Source: Paramesorhizobium deserti
GTDB taxonomy: Bacteria > Pseudomonadota > Alphaproteobacteria > Rhizobiales > Rhizobiaceae
Assembly: GCF_001558695.1 (NCBI RefSeq)
Contig: NZ_LNTU01000001.1
Coordinates: 868,001-932,000 of the forward strand
Direction of reading: 5' to 3'
Length of the DNA stretch: 64,000 bases
Position numbers and translations under genes: made by a program. Below, in pieces: positions 1-10,394 of this stretch (its first letter is position 1; every line of letters begins with the position of its first letter). The notes under the pieces were generated by a model. The model was not told the origin of the DNA, searched no databases, and worked only from the letters and a program-made list of their open reading frames with translations.

Positions 1-66
1 TCTCCTCAAACGCAAGCCCAGATGGAAAATTCGTCTTCACTTTTCAGCGAATCTCGCCTCGCCGAG

Positions 67-1371
67 CTAAACCTTCACCAGATGCTCCACGCGATCCTCG
101 TTGCCGAAGAATTCGAGATAGCGCTGGACCTCCTTGGGATCACCTGTCGCCTTGCGGGGATTGTCCGAGAGCTTGACTGCCGGACGGCCGTTCGCCTCGC
201 TGACCTTGCAGACCAGCGAGATCGCGTTGAGGCCATCGATATTGGTCGGCGCGCATCCCGCGAAATCATTGGTGAGGTTGGTGCCCCAGCCGAAGCTCAT
301 CCTGACGCGCCCATGGAAATGATGATAGGTTTCCTCGATGGTGTCGACATCGAGCGCATCGGAAAAGATCAGGAGCTTGTCGCGCGGGTCCTTGCCCTTC
401 TCCTTCCACCAACCGATGATGCGCTCGCCACCCTCGATCGGCGGGGCGCTGTCAGGGCGGAAGCCCGTCCAGTCGGCCACCCAGTCCGGCGCATCGCGCA
501 GGAAGGCGGTGGTGCCGAAGGCGTCGGGCAGCACGATCAGAAGATTGCCGCCATAATAGCGGTTCCATTCCTGCAGCACGCGATAGGGCGCGCTGCGCAG
601 TTCCTCGTCATTGCGGGACAGCGCGGCAAGCACCATCGGCAGCTCATGCGCATTGGTGCCCAGCGCCTCCAGATCGGTGTCCATGGCAAGCAGCACGTTG
701 CTCGTGCCGGTAAAGGCATCGCCGATGCCCTCCTTAAGTGCCTCGACGCACCAACGCTGCCACAGGAAGGAGTGGCGTCGGCGGGTGCCGAAATCAGAAA
801 TCTTCAGGTCAGGCAGCCGGCGCAGGCGCTCAACCTTGCTCCACATCTTGGCCTTGGCGCGGGCATAAAGCACATCGAGCGAGAAGGGGCCGAGCGATTT
901 CATCGCCGCGCGGGAGCGCAGCTCGTTGATGATGGCGAGAGCCGGGATCTCCCACATGGTGGTGTACATCCAGGGCCCATGGAAATTCAGCTCATACTGG
1001 CCCTCGCGCCGGATGAGCTCGTATTCCGGCAATTGGAAATCGGCGAGCCAGGCGAGGAATTCCGGCGAGAATATCTGCTTGTGGCCATAGAACGAATTAC
1101 CTGCCAGCCAGATCATCTCCTTCTTGCCGAAACGCAGCGTGCGCGCATGGTCGAGCTGGGCGCGCAGCTCGGATTCCTCGATCTCGTCGGCAAGGCGTAC
1201 GGAGGTCGTACGGTTGATGAGCGTGAAGGTGGCGTCGACCTTGGGATAAAGACCCCAGATCATCTGCAGCATCAGGAGCTTGTAGAAATCCGTATCCAGC
1301 AGGCTGCGGATGATCGGATCGAGCTTCCAGGTGTGATTGTAGACGCGCCGCGCGATGTCAGTCTTGGCCAT
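67..1371 (-). CDS. pncB: Nicotinate phosphoribosyltransferase
   Basis: A 434-residue cytoplasmic enzyme that joins nicotinate and PRPP to make nicotinate mononucleotide, the first step of NAD salvage. The N-terminus contains the family segment [13 protein letters not shown] (about residues 24-36). The central [11 protein letters not shown] stretch carries the histidine that is phosphorylated in this family. A late GWGTNLTND segment matches the phosphate-binding loop. Length is normal for bacterial PncB. The ATG at 1371 opens with [19 protein letters not shown], typical of rhizobial homologues. It lies downstream of ndvB on the same strand but is separated from it by 147 bases that hold a terminator, so it is probably transcribed alone. 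The first 66 bases of the window, downstream of its stop, show no gene. Confidence 0.95.
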   Translation of the reverse strand: MAKTDIARRVYNHTWKLDPIIRSLLDTDFYKLLMLQMIWGLYPKVDATFTLINRTTSVRLADEIEESELRAQLDHARTLRFGKKEMIWLAGNSFYGHKQIFSPEFLAWLADFQLPEYELIRREGQYELNFHGPWMYTTMWEIPALAIINELRSRAAMKSLGPFSLDVLYARAKAKMWSKVERLRRLPDLKISDFGTRRRHSFLWQRWCVEALKEGIGDAFTGTSNVLLAMDTDLEALGTNAHELPMVLAALSRNDEELRSAPYRVLQEWNRYYGGNLLIVLPDAFGTTAFLRDAPDWVADWTGFRPDSAPPIEGGERIIGWWKEKGKDPRDKLLIFSDALDVDTIEETYHHFHGRVRMSFGWGTNLTNDFAGCAPTNIDGLNAISLVCKVSEANGRPAVKLSDNPRKATGDPKEVQRYLEFFGNEDRVEHLVKV

Positions 1372-1488
1372 GTTGCCTCCCTCCCCGAAAGTCTCCCATT
1401 CACCGGATCGGGATGGGCGCGGGATATGTGCTGGCTGCCGGGCAGCCTTGTCAAGCAGCGTACCGGGTTTGCTGGCGAATGCCGGAAA

Positions 1489-1514
1489 TGAAAGAGCGGG
1501 GAAACCCCCGCTCT
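1489..1514 (-). terminator. Rho-independent terminator of ndvB
   Basis: Read on the minus strand, a 9-bp perfect stem (AGAGCGGGG / CCCCGCTCT, arms 1506-1514 and 1493-1501) with a 4-base loop is followed by a T-rich tract (TTCATTT). It begins 5 bases past the ndvB stop and separates ndvB from pncB. Confidence 0.7.
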
Positions 1515-1518
1515 CCGT

Positions 1519-4500
1519 TTAGCTTTTCGGGGCCGGTTTGGGAAGCTCCACGACGATTTCGTGATCGCCGGTCATCTTCAGCGCAATGCCCTTTTCCGGA
1601 TTCGATACTTTCCGGCCGTCGAGCTTGACCGATTTGGTCTTGCCGCCGGTCTTGACCACGATGCGGTAAGTGGCTTCGCCGATGCGTAGCGACACATTGC
1701 AGCCGTCCCATTCCGGCGGAAGCGCCGGATCGACGAAGAGCCGGTCGGCGCGGCGGCGCAGGCCGAGAATGCCTTCCGTCGCGACGCGATAGAGCCAGCC
1801 CGCGGAGCCGGTGTACCAAGTCCAGCCGCCCTGTCCGCGCTTGGATTCCACGGAATAGATATCGGCGGCGACCACATAGGGCTCGACGCGATAGGCATCC
1901 GGATTACGGCTGTGATGGATCGGGTTGATCATCTGGAACCAGCGATAGGCCTCGGCATTCTGCCCGAGCTGCGTCAAGGCGAGGATCGCCCATGTCGCGC
2001 CATGGGTATATTGGCCGCCATTCTCGCGCACGCCCGGCGGGTAGCCCTTGATATAGCCCGGCTCGCGCTCCGTCTTGTCGAAAGGCGGCGTGAACAGGCG
2101 CAGGAGCTCCCCTTCCTCATCAAGGAGATGTTCGCGCAGCGACTGCATCGCCTGCTCGGCACGCTTGGGATCGGCGATGCCCGACAGGACACCCCAGGAC
2201 TGGGCGATGGCGTCGATCCGGCATTCGTCGCTCTCCTTTGAACCGAGCGGCGAGCCGTCGTCATAATAGCCGCGGCGGTACCATTCACCGTCCCAACCGG
2301 CCTTTTCCAGCGCAGCCTTGAGATCATCGACATGCTGCTGCCAGGCCTTCGCACGCTTCGCATCCTTCCGCTCCCGCGCGATCGGGATGAAATTCTGCAG
2401 CGTGTGGGCGAGGAACCAGCCGAGCCAGACGCTCTCGCCCTTGCCGTGAATGCCGACGAGGTTCATGCCGTCGTTCCAGTCGCCGCCGAGGATCAGCGGC
2501 AGGCCGTGCTGGCCGGTGCGCGCGACGGCGAGGTCGAGCGCCAGGGCGCAATGCTCATAGATGCTGACCTCATCTTCCGAGACGGTCGGCTGATAGAAGG
2601 CGTCGTGCTCGCCCTCTTCAAGTGCCTTTCCTTCAAGGAAGGGCACCTGCTCGTCGAGAATGGCGGTATCGCCCGTCACCTCGGTGTAAAGGGCGGCCGC
2701 ATAACCGAGCCAGACGACATCGTCCGATATCATCGTGCGCACGCCCGCGCCCGTCGCCGGCAGCCACCAATGCTGGACATCGCCTTCGCGGAACTGCCGC
2801 GAGGCGACATTGACGAGCTGCTGGCGCGCCAGCGACGGATCGAGCGCCAGCAGCGCCAGCGTGTCCTGCAGCTGATCGCGGAAGCCATAGGCGCCGCTCG
2901 CCTGATAGAAGGCGGCACGCGCCCAGATACGGCAGGCAAGGCTCTGATAGGGCAGCCAGCGATTGACCATGAGATCGAAGGAGGGATCCGGCGTTTCCAC
3001 CTGCAGGCCTTGGAGGAAGTCCTGCCAGAGCGTACGGGCCGCTAGAAGCGTCCTGTCGAAGGATGTCTTCTTCGCCTCCGTGACGAGGCGGCGCGCGGCG
3101 TCCTCGCCCTCGGTGCTGCCGATGAAGAATACAATCTCCTCCTCAGCGCCCGGGGCGATCTCCAGATCGAAGGCGAGCGCGGCGCACGGATCGCGACCGG
3201 CCTCGACCGTATTGGAAAGCGGCCTCCCCTGAATGACGGTATCCGGCCTGTCGACCGAGCCGGTGGCGCCGATGAACTCGACACGATCCGCCGACACTGA
3301 AGCCGGCGCGCGCGAGGCCGCAAAGAAGGTGATCTGATCGGACTTGTCGACATGATAGGGGTTGCGGGCAAAGAGGCCCCCCAGCTTCGCATCATGCGCG
3401 GGCACGATGAACGGCGCGTTCCTGGCACGGACATTGCCGAGCACCCATTCGACATAACCATAGACGCGCAGCCGCTTCGGCAGGCTGCCGCGATTGGCGA
3501 GCTTAAGCCGCGACAGCCGTACCGGCTTTTCCGGATCGACGATATGGGTCAGCGTCAACGCCATATTGTGCTGCTCCGTGGAGAAGCTGGCATAGCCGGC
3601 CCCGAGCTTCGCCTCATAGACCGCCGTCTCGTCACGCAGGACGGCCGCGACCGGTGAACAGGCAACGCCCGTGTCGAGATCGACGACATAGATCGCCTCG
3701 CCGGTGCGGTTCGTCACGGGATCATTGGCCCAGGGCGTCAGCTGATAGTCGCGACTGTTGCCGGCCCAGGTGAAGGCGGCACCCTCGGCCGAGACATGGA
3801 AGCCGAAGGACGGGTTGGCGATGACGTTGATCCAGGGATGCGGCGTGGTACGCTGCCCGTTGAGACGGATGACATAATCTCCCTCGGCGTCGAAGCCGCC
3901 ATAGCCGTTCCAGAACCGCAGGTCCTCGCCATCCGGCATGTCAGGTTTCTTCGGCGGCGAAACGAGCGCGGGAACTGGCGGCTTTACCGTTTCGGCAGCA
4001 CGCTCGGCGGCGATGACGGCACTTTCGGCTTCGGCAAGGATTTCGCTGCGGGCCGCCAGATCGCCCGATATCTCCTCGGTGCGGCGAAGCTGTTCGGTGA
4101 GCGAGCCGTTCTGCGCGTGCATGACGATGCGGGCGGATGCCAGCAGCGTATCATAGGTTTCGTCGCTCATCAGGTCGCGGCGCACAGCGAAGATGTGCTG
4201 GCGCGGTCCCTGATGGGCGCCGCGGGCCCGATAGTTGTCGCAGATCCACTCGATGCCGCGGTGGAAATCCTGTGCGTAGGAGAAAGCGCGCTCGTTGATG
4301 GCGACGACGTCGACCACCAGCCCCTTGGCGCGCCAGTATTCCTGCGCCTGCAGCACGTCGCGCAGCACGTCGAGCGCGGCCTCGCTATCCATGCGCAGGG
4401 CGAATATCGGGAAATCACCGGAGATGCTGAGCGGCCAGAGGTCCGATTGCTTGCCGAGGCCCGAGGCGATTGCCTCCGGCGGCTGGCGGAGCGCCCGGTC

Positions 4501-7500
4501 GGGGTAGAGAAGATAGGTCGCGACCTTCTGGTACTCCGCAGCCTGCGCCGGGCCGATGCCGATATGATGGAGACGAACCTGCGAGCGCGTCCAGGACAGT
4601 GAGAACTCGCGCGCGAAACACTCGGGATGACGGTAGCGCGAAACGGCTTCCTCGATCCCCTGACGCGAGTCGCTGGCGAGCGTCCAGAAGACCAGGCTCA
4701 CCTTCTTGCGCGCGGGAACACGCACGCGGCAGCGAACGGAGGCGATCGGATCGAGCACGCATCCCTGGCTGCCGGTTAGGCGGCTGTCTGCCTCGAATGC
4801 GGCCGGATTGCGTAAGGATCGGCCGCGGCCGATGAACACGCGGCGGTCGGTCTCGGCCTCCGCCTCGCGCGCCGCGCCGGAGAGGTCGGCAACGAAATGC
4901 GCCACGTGAATGTCGGGGTCCGACGGCGCGCGCTTGCGCCGGGTGGCATAGACCGTGGTGCCGTTGGCGGCGATCTCGGTTTCGACGAACATCTTGGCGA
5001 ATGCCGGATGGGCGCTATCCGTCTCATCCGTGGTCAGCACCAGCTCGGCGTAGGACGTCACTTCGATGACGCGATCGCGCGCGCTGGTGTTGATGATGTC
5101 GATGCGCCGGCCTTCGCCATTCGATTCGGAGGCGACGATGCACTCGACAACGGTGCTGATGTCGCCGGCGGTCTTGAAGAACTCGGCCTTGTCGTCGGTG
5201 AAGACGACCTTCGCCTCACCGTCGATGCTGCGGGTCGGCTCGCCAGTGGCGGACCACCACTTACCGGTGTCCACATCGCGCAGAAACAGGAAGGTCCCCT
5301 GCATGTCCTCGGCGGCATCCGGCTGGAAGCGGGTGATCGACAAATTGTTCCAGCGGCTGTAGCCGGAGCCGTTGGCCGTCAGCATCACCGCATACTGACC
5401 GTTGGACATGAGCTGCGTGGCGCGCGGCGCCTTGAGCGGCACTTCGATGATGCGCATCGGCGCTTCGTCGAAACCGCCATCGTCGACGCGCATCGGGTTT
5501 TCCGTCTTGGCGTGAACCATCGGAATCTCGCGCGGCGCCTTTTCCTGAAGCAGCAGTTCCGCCGCCTCGATGACGGGGTCGCTGTGGAAGCGCTCGCGCA
5601 TGCGGCCGTCGAAGATGACGTTATCGACGGCGATGATCGACATGCCGTGATGGTGTGCGTAGTAGTTGCGGACGATGGCGCATTTCTCGCCTTCGCGAAC
5701 GCGCGACGGCGTGAAATCGACCGAATCATGGAAGCCGTAGGGGCCGAGTGCGCCGAGCGCCTTGAGGCGCTTGAGATTGGCCACGGCTTCCGCCGGCTGG
5801 TACTGCGCGGCGAGCAGGCTCGCATAGGGGGCGATCACCGCATTGCGGGAAAGGCCGCGCTTCAATCCGAGCGTCGGCACGCCGAAATTGGTGTACTGAT
5901 AGTTCATCTCGGGATCGCGGGCATTATAGGCGGCTTCCGAGATGCCCCAGGGCAGGCCGCGCGAGGTCGCATATTCGATCTGACGCTTGACGACCAGCTT
6001 GTTCGTCTGGTCCAGCAGCGAGCCGAGCGGCTCCGTCATCACGAGCGGCGGCATCAGATATTCGAACATCGAGCCGGACCAGGAGAGCAGCGCGCCCTTC
6101 CAGCCGACCGGGACGAGAAGCCGGCCGAGGCGGAACCAGTGATCCACCGGGATATCGCCCTTGGCAATGGCGAAGAGGCTCGCCAGGCGCGCTTCGGAGG
6201 CCAGGAGATCGTAGCAGCTCTCGTCGAGCTCGTTTTCCTGGACACGGTAGCCGATCGAGAGCAGACGGCGCTCCTTGCGTTCGAGGAAATCGAACTGCAT
6301 GTCGAAGGCAAGCTGGCGGGCGCGGGTGGCAAGGGTGCGCAGCCGCTCCCGCAGCGCGTCCGTATCGTGCTCGCCGATGGCGTCGTCGGTATGCGCCTTG
6401 CATGTATCCACGAGGATGCGCGCCCACTGGCTGGCGGCGAGGCTTTCGGGGCTGCCGATCTCGCTGTTCAGCTCATCGCTCAGCTTGACGATATCATTGG
6501 CGAAGAGGGAGAGGTTGATCGTGCGGAAGGAGGCGGTTTCCGGCTCTTCCTTCACCGACCTGACGGCGCGGCGGAAATTGGATATCCGCTCCTCCAGCCG
6601 GCGGCGCAGCGGGCGCAGGATGCGCCTGTCATCGGGGATCTCGGCGATCGTCTCCTCGAGGATGTCGTTGACGTCGAGAATGCCGTCGAGATCGCTCTGG
6701 AGATAGACGGACGGCGCCTCCGCCCATTCCTCCAGCGCCGAGGAAAGCGTAACCAGATGGCCCGCCAGATTGCCGCTGTCGACCGCGGAGACATAAAGCG
6801 GCATCAGGGGCTTCAAACTGGTCGTATCGTACCAGTTGTAGAGATGGCCGCGATATTTCTCCATTTTCTCGACAACCGTCAGCGTGTTGTCGACGCGCTT
6901 CAGCGTGTCGTCGAAGCCAATCCAGCCGAAGTCGCGCGCGGCAATGACGGAGAGAAGATAGACGCCGATATTGGTCGGCGAAGTGCGCGGCGCCACGATC
7001 GGGAAAGGATCTTCCTGGAAATTGTCAGGCGGAAGATGGTTGTGCTCCTCGGTGGTAAAGGTCTCGAAATAGCGCCAGGTGCGGCGGGCGAAGCGCCGCA
7101 GATCGCCCTTGTCGGAGGAACGGACCTCAAGTGTATCCTGCGGCTTGGCCGAGCGGCTGACCAGCCAGGCAATGAGCGGCGAGCAGAACCAGATGCACGC
7201 GAAGGGCACCGCGATGGGGAGTGCCTTGCTTTCGAAGAGCAGCGGCGCCAGAAGCCCGACCAGGGCGATGACCATGGCGGGCCACATCAGCCTGATATAA
7301 AAACCGAGCGTATCGGGCGCGGATTTCGCCTGGGCCGCGGTGCGCCATTCCAGCAGGTCGCGATGCGAGACCATGAGGCGGAAAAGCGTCCGCCCGATCG
7401 CATCGGCCATCAGGTAGGCCGAATGGGCGATGAATGTGGTGCGCAGCGCCACATCGGCTATGCCAAGCGTGATATCGGTCAGGATCGACTGCAGATGCCC

Positions 7501-10107
7501 TTTCAGCGAATAGTCCATGCTGGCCGGGATCAGATTGGTGAGCAGGCCGAAGGTCGGGGCGACGAACATGCTCGCCAGCAGGAAAAACTGCCATAGCGCC
7601 GCCGCGCCGAGCGGCAGGAACGTCCAGCCGGCGATCGAGGCCAGAACCCACAGGATCGGATTGAGCGAACGGCGCAGATTGTCCGCCATCTTCCAGCGCG
7701 TGACCGGATTGACGCCGCGATCTGTCGAGAAGAGATAGGGCAGAAGTTGCCAGTCGCCCCGCGCCCAGCGATGGTGGCGCGATATGTCGACATTGTAGCC
7801 GGTCGGATAATCCTCAACGACCTCCACATCGCTGGCAAGCGCGCTGCGCGCATAGCCGCCTTCGAGAAGATCGTGGCTCAAGACGGTGTTTTCCTCGATG
7901 CGTCCGGCCATCGCCTTTTCGAACGTATCGATCTCGTAAAGGCCCTTGCCGGTGAAGGTGCCCTCGCCCAGGAGGTCCTGATAGACGTCGGAAACGGCGA
8001 ACACGTAAGGGTCGATGCCGCGATTGACCGAGAAGACGCGCTGCAGGAACGAGGCGTCGTCGCCCGTCGTCAACGACGGTGTGACGCGCGGCTGCAGAAT
8101 GCCGTAACCGCGCATCACGCGGCCCGTCTTTTCATCGACCACCGGACGGTTGAGTGGATGGCTGAGCTTGCCGGCGAGATAGGTGACGGATTCCGGCGTC
8201 AGCCTGGTGTCGGCATCGAGCGTCATGACGAACTTCACGCCCGAAGGCAACCGCTCGTCGGCGGGGAAGAAGCTCGTGTCCTGATCTCCGCGCAAAAGCA
8301 AATTGAGCTCGTGCAGCTTGCCGCGCTTGCGCTCCCATCCCATCCAGCAGCCCTGCTTGGGATTATAGATGCGGCGGCGGTGCAGGATGAAGAAACGCGG
8401 CTGCCCCTCACCAGTATAGTGATAATTCAGCTTGTCGATTTCGGCGCGCGCATATTCGAGCACCTCCATATCCGCCGCCGTCATCTCCTGGTCGGAATCG
8501 ACCCAGTCGCTGACCAGGGCGAAATAAACCTCGCCGCGCGGGTTGGTGAGGTAATGGACCTCGAGATTGCGGATATGCTCATCGACGGAATCGCGCGAGG
8601 TGATGAGGGTCGGCACCGCCACCAGCGTACGTGCTTCCGCCGGCACGCCTTCCTTGTATTCATAGCCGATGAGGCGCGTCGGCTGGACGAACCACGGCAC
8701 CAGCGAATTGAACAGCGCGAATGCCGCATCGACCGCCGGGAAAACGGCAAGCAGCGTGAAGGCGGCGACCATGCCAGCTGACAGGCCAAGCTGGGCCAGG
8801 CAATAATGTACGACGGCAAGCGTGATCAGCGAGAAGACGGCGACCGGCGCCGCAAGGCCCCAGAGGCCGAGGCCGCGATAAAAGCGCAACAGGCGCAGGG
8901 AGAGCGGCGGCTCGTAACCACAGACCTGCTCGAGCTCATGCCTGCCATCGCCGACCAAATAATAGGCGACGGCGCCGGTGCCCCTCGCTTCCTCATGGCC
9001 GGCTTTTTCGGCGCGGTTGCCATCCTCGGCAAGCCGCAGCGCCGCCCATGTGATGTCGATCTCGCCCATGCGCGAATGGCGCGCCATCTTCTCGATCGTG
9101 ACGCGATAGGCATTGCGGGAGCGGAAATCGAGCTTCTGGAAATCGCTGTGCTCGCGCAGGATGGCATCGACCTCGTTGACGGTCTCGAACCAGGACGTCC
9201 AGTCGACATCGTCGATCGCCTTGAGGCTGCGGATAATATTGCCCATCGAGACACCGCCGGTCGACTGGCGGGCATGCTCCTGGATAATGGCGTCCTCGGC
9301 ATCGCTGCCGTGCTTTTCGAGCTCGCTTTCCAGCCAGTCGGCGGCGGCGCCCACATCGTCCGAGCTGCCGCGAAGGCGATAGAGGAGATGGGTGGCGAAG
9401 GTGGTGTCGCAGGCCTCTTCGCCATATTTCGACAGGACCTGGTCCAGCTCCTCCTTGGACTGGGCAAGGGCGATCTCGTCAGCCACGCTGTTGGCGAAAT
9501 TGCGCATTCCGCGCGCACGGTCGACGCGCAGGGCCAGACGGCGGGCATTCTCGATGAGAACGAAACGTACGGCAGAAGGCAGCGCCCACAATTCGCCGAT
9601 GCGCAGGGGCTCGACCGTCTGGAAACCGTTGACGATCGCCGTCAGCGTCTTCAGCGAAAAATTGCTGTCGGTATGGGCGACATAGAGCCAGGCCAGCGCG
9701 AAGATACGCGGCATGCCCTCGACCGGCGGGAAAGGCGGCAATTGCCTGAGAAAGCGCGCGGGCAGATCGCGGCGCACCTGCTGGATGTTCTTGTCGACGG
9801 TATAGTGATTGTCGAGCAGCCATTGCGCGGCCGGCGTGATCGTTTCCCCGGCGCGGGAGGCGGCATCGGAGGTGCGATAGACATGCAGGATCAGCCGGGC
9901 ATTTTCCGACAGGCGCTTGTCGAAAGCGAAAGGCTCATATTCCGGCAAACGGATATTCTCATTGCGGGCGACAGCCGCCGCAAGCTTCTGCAAATCCTCG
10001 GGAGATTTGTAGGGAGCGCGGATGGGAATCGGCAGCAGCCCGGGAAGAAGCTTTCCCTCAGGCTTGCGGGAAAAGATCGACGAGACGGAGAACGACAAAG
10101 TCGGCAT
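1519..10107 (-). CDS. ndvB: Cyclic beta-1,2-glucan synthase
   Basis: A 2862-residue inner-membrane protein that makes periplasmic cyclic beta-1,2-glucan from UDP-glucose (NdvB/ChvB/Cgs family). The protein primes itself, elongates, cyclises and trims the chain. An N-terminal cytoplasmic part is followed by membrane segments near residues 410-470. The glycosyltransferase domain (GT84) shows TLDADTRL near residue 628 and RWARGDWQ near 780. More membrane segments lie at about 815-1000. A glucoamylase-like region (about 1250-1500, with HHHGMSII) and the C-terminal GH94-type phosphorylase part follow; the latter contains GGDWNDGMN near residue 2544, which carries the expected catalytic aspartate. 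The start has AGAGG five bases upstream. The full length matches rhizobial homologues and no frameshift is visible. In rhizobia, agrobacteria and brucellae this glucan is needed for hypo-osmotic adaptation and host interaction. Confidence 0.97.
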   Translation of the reverse strand: MPTLSFSVSSIFSRKPEGKLLPGLLPIPIRAPYKSPEDLQKLAAAVARNENIRLPEYEPFAFDKRLSENARLILHVYRTSDAASRAGETITPAAQWLLDNHYTVDKNIQQVRRDLPARFLRQLPPFPPVEGMPRIFALAWLYVAHTDSNFSLKTLTAIVNGFQTVEPLRIGELWALPSAVRFVLIENARRLALRVDRARGMRNFANSVADEIALAQSKEELDQVLSKYGEEACDTTFATHLLYRLRGSSDDVGAAADWLESELEKHGSDAEDAIIQEHARQSTGGVSMGNIIRSLKAIDDVDWTSWFETVNEVDAILREHSDFQKLDFRSRNAYRVTIEKMARHSRMGEIDITWAALRLAEDGNRAEKAGHEEARGTGAVAYYLVGDGRHELEQVCGYEPPLSLRLLRFYRGLGLWGLAAPVAVFSLITLAVVHYCLAQLGLSAGMVAAFTLLAVFPAVDAAFALFNSLVPWFVQPTRLIGYEYKEGVPAEARTLVAVPTLITSRDSVDEHIRNLEVHYLTNPRGEVYFALVSDWVDSDQEMTAADMEVLEYARAEIDKLNYHYTGEGQPRFFILHRRRIYNPKQGCWMGWERKRGKLHELNLLLRGDQDTSFFPADERLPSGVKFVMTLDADTRLTPESVTYLAGKLSHPLNRPVVDEKTGRVMRGYGILQPRVTPSLTTGDDASFLQRVFSVNRGIDPYVFAVSDVYQDLLGEGTFTGKGLYEIDTFEKAMAGRIEENTVLSHDLLEGGYARSALASDVEVVEDYPTGYNVDISRHHRWARGDWQLLPYLFSTDRGVNPVTRWKMADNLRRSLNPILWVLASIAGWTFLPLGAAALWQFFLLASMFVAPTFGLLTNLIPASMDYSLKGHLQSILTDITLGIADVALRTTFIAHSAYLMADAIGRTLFRLMVSHRDLLEWRTAAQAKSAPDTLGFYIRLMWPAMVIALVGLLAPLLFESKALPIAVPFACIWFCSPLIAWLVSRSAKPQDTLEVRSSDKGDLRRFARRTWRYFETFTTEEHNHLPPDNFQEDPFPIVAPRTSPTNIGVYLLSVIAARDFGWIGFDDTLKRVDNTLTVVEKMEKYRGHLYNWYDTTSLKPLMPLYVSAVDSGNLAGHLVTLSSALEEWAEAPSVYLQSDLDGILDVNDILEETIAEIPDDRRILRPLRRRLEERISNFRRAVRSVKEEPETASFRTINLSLFANDIVKLSDELNSEIGSPESLAASQWARILVDTCKAHTDDAIGEHDTDALRERLRTLATRARQLAFDMQFDFLERKERRLLSIGYRVQENELDESCYDLLASEARLASLFAIAKGDIPVDHWFRLGRLLVPVGWKGALLSWSGSMFEYLMPPLVMTEPLGSLLDQTNKLVVKRQIEYATSRGLPWGISEAAYNARDPEMNYQYTNFGVPTLGLKRGLSRNAVIAPYASLLAAQYQPAEAVANLKRLKALGALGPYGFHDSVDFTPSRVREGEKCAIVRNYYAHHHGMSIIAVDNVIFDGRMRERFHSDPVIEAAELLLQEKAPREIPMVHAKTENPMRVDDGGFDEAPMRIIEVPLKAPRATQLMSNGQYAVMLTANGSGYSRWNNLSITRFQPDAAEDMQGTFLFLRDVDTGKWWSATGEPTRSIDGEAKVVFTDDKAEFFKTAGDISTVVECIVASESNGEGRRIDIINTSARDRVIEVTSYAELVLTTDETDSAHPAFAKMFVETEIAANGTTVYATRRKRAPSDPDIHVAHFVADLSGAAREAEAETDRRVFIGRGRSLRNPAAFEADSRLTGSQGCVLDPIASVRCRVRVPARKKVSLVFWTLASDSRQGIEEAVSRYRHPECFAREFSLSWTRSQVRLHHIGIGPAQAAEYQKVATYLLYPDRALRQPPEAIASGLGKQSDLWPLSISGDFPIFALRMDSEAALDVLRDVLQAQEYWRAKGLVVDVVAINERAFSYAQDFHRGIEWICDNYRARGAHQGPRQHIFAVRRDLMSDETYDTLLASARIVMHAQNGSLTEQLRRTEEISGDLAARSEILAEAESAVIAAERAAETVKPPVPALVSPPKKPDMPDGEDLRFWNGYGGFDAEGDYVIRLNGQRTTPHPWINVIANPSFGFHVSAEGAAFTWAGNSRDYQLTPWANDPVTNRTGEAIYVVDLDTGVACSPVAAVLRDETAVYEAKLGAGYASFSTEQHNMALTLTHIVDPEKPVRLSRLKLANRGSLPKRLRVYGYVEWVLGNVRARNAPFIVPAHDAKLGGLFARNPYHVDKSDQITFFAASRAPASVSADRVEFIGATGSVDRPDTVIQGRPLSNTVEAGRDPCAALAFDLEIAPGAEEEIVFFIGSTEGEDAARRLVTEAKKTSFDRTLLAARTLWQDFLQGLQVETPDPSFDLMVNRWLPYQSLACRIWARAAFYQASGAYGFRDQLQDTLALLALDPSLARQQLVNVASRQFREGDVQHWWLPATGAGVRTMISDDVVWLGYAAALYTEVTGDTAILDEQVPFLEGKALEEGEHDAFYQPTVSEDEVSIYEHCALALDLAVARTGQHGLPLILGGDWNDGMNLVGIHGKGESVWLGWFLAHTLQNFIPIARERKDAKRAKAWQQHVDDLKAALEKAGWDGEWYRRGYYDDGSPLGSKESDECRIDAIAQSWGVLSGIADPKRAEQAMQSLREHLLDEEGELLRLFTPPFDKTEREPGYIKGYPPGVRENGGQYTHGATWAILALTQLGQNAEAYRWFQMINPIHHSRNPDAYRVEPYVVAADIYSVESKRGQGGWTWYTGSAGWLYRVATEGILGLRRRADRLFVDPALPPEWDGCNVSLRIGEATYRIVVKTGGKTKSVKLDGRKVSNPEKGIALKMTGDHEIVVELPKPAPKS

Positions 10108-10329
10108 ATGCCTCTGCAGCCTTTACGAGTGAGACTATTTCAAACATCCCAGGCCGGGGACCCGGAGCAGACGGGTTGCGCCGCATCCCGTTAAACGATG
10201 CGCCCACCCCAATCGTGGTTGCTGACCAGTTTTGGCCAAATTGCGTCAGACGGGGCTTCACTCCGGCTAAATCGTTTTATCCGCAACGCACAAATCGTTC
10301 TGCACGGTAATCTTGCGTTAGAAGGCAGG

Positions 10330-10363
10330 CATCCGCAAGGCGCATCTGTACGCCTCGCGGATG
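10330..10363. repeat. Stem-loop downstream of cysA
   Basis: Inverted repeat CATCCGC.AGGCG / CGCCT.GCGGATG (arms 10330-10342 and 10351-10363) in the 287-base gap between ndvB and cysA. It could end the cysA transcript, but no T-run follows on either strand. The rest of the gap must hold the ndvB promoter; no convincing -35/-10 pair was picked out. Confidence 0.5.
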
Positions 10364-10394
10364 TGAGCGCCATACAGCGAAAAAACGGTAGTAT

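Noticed and set aside
22-1491. A 489-codon plus-strand frame opposite pncB
   Set aside because: It is the shadow of pncB, which shows its conserved motifs on the other strand.
4897-7596. An 899-codon plus-strand frame, and others at 8806-10194 and 7747-8781, opposite ndvB
   Set aside because: All are antisense to ndvB, whose sequence carries clear domains; long antisense frames are expected in GC-rich DNA with strong third-position bias.
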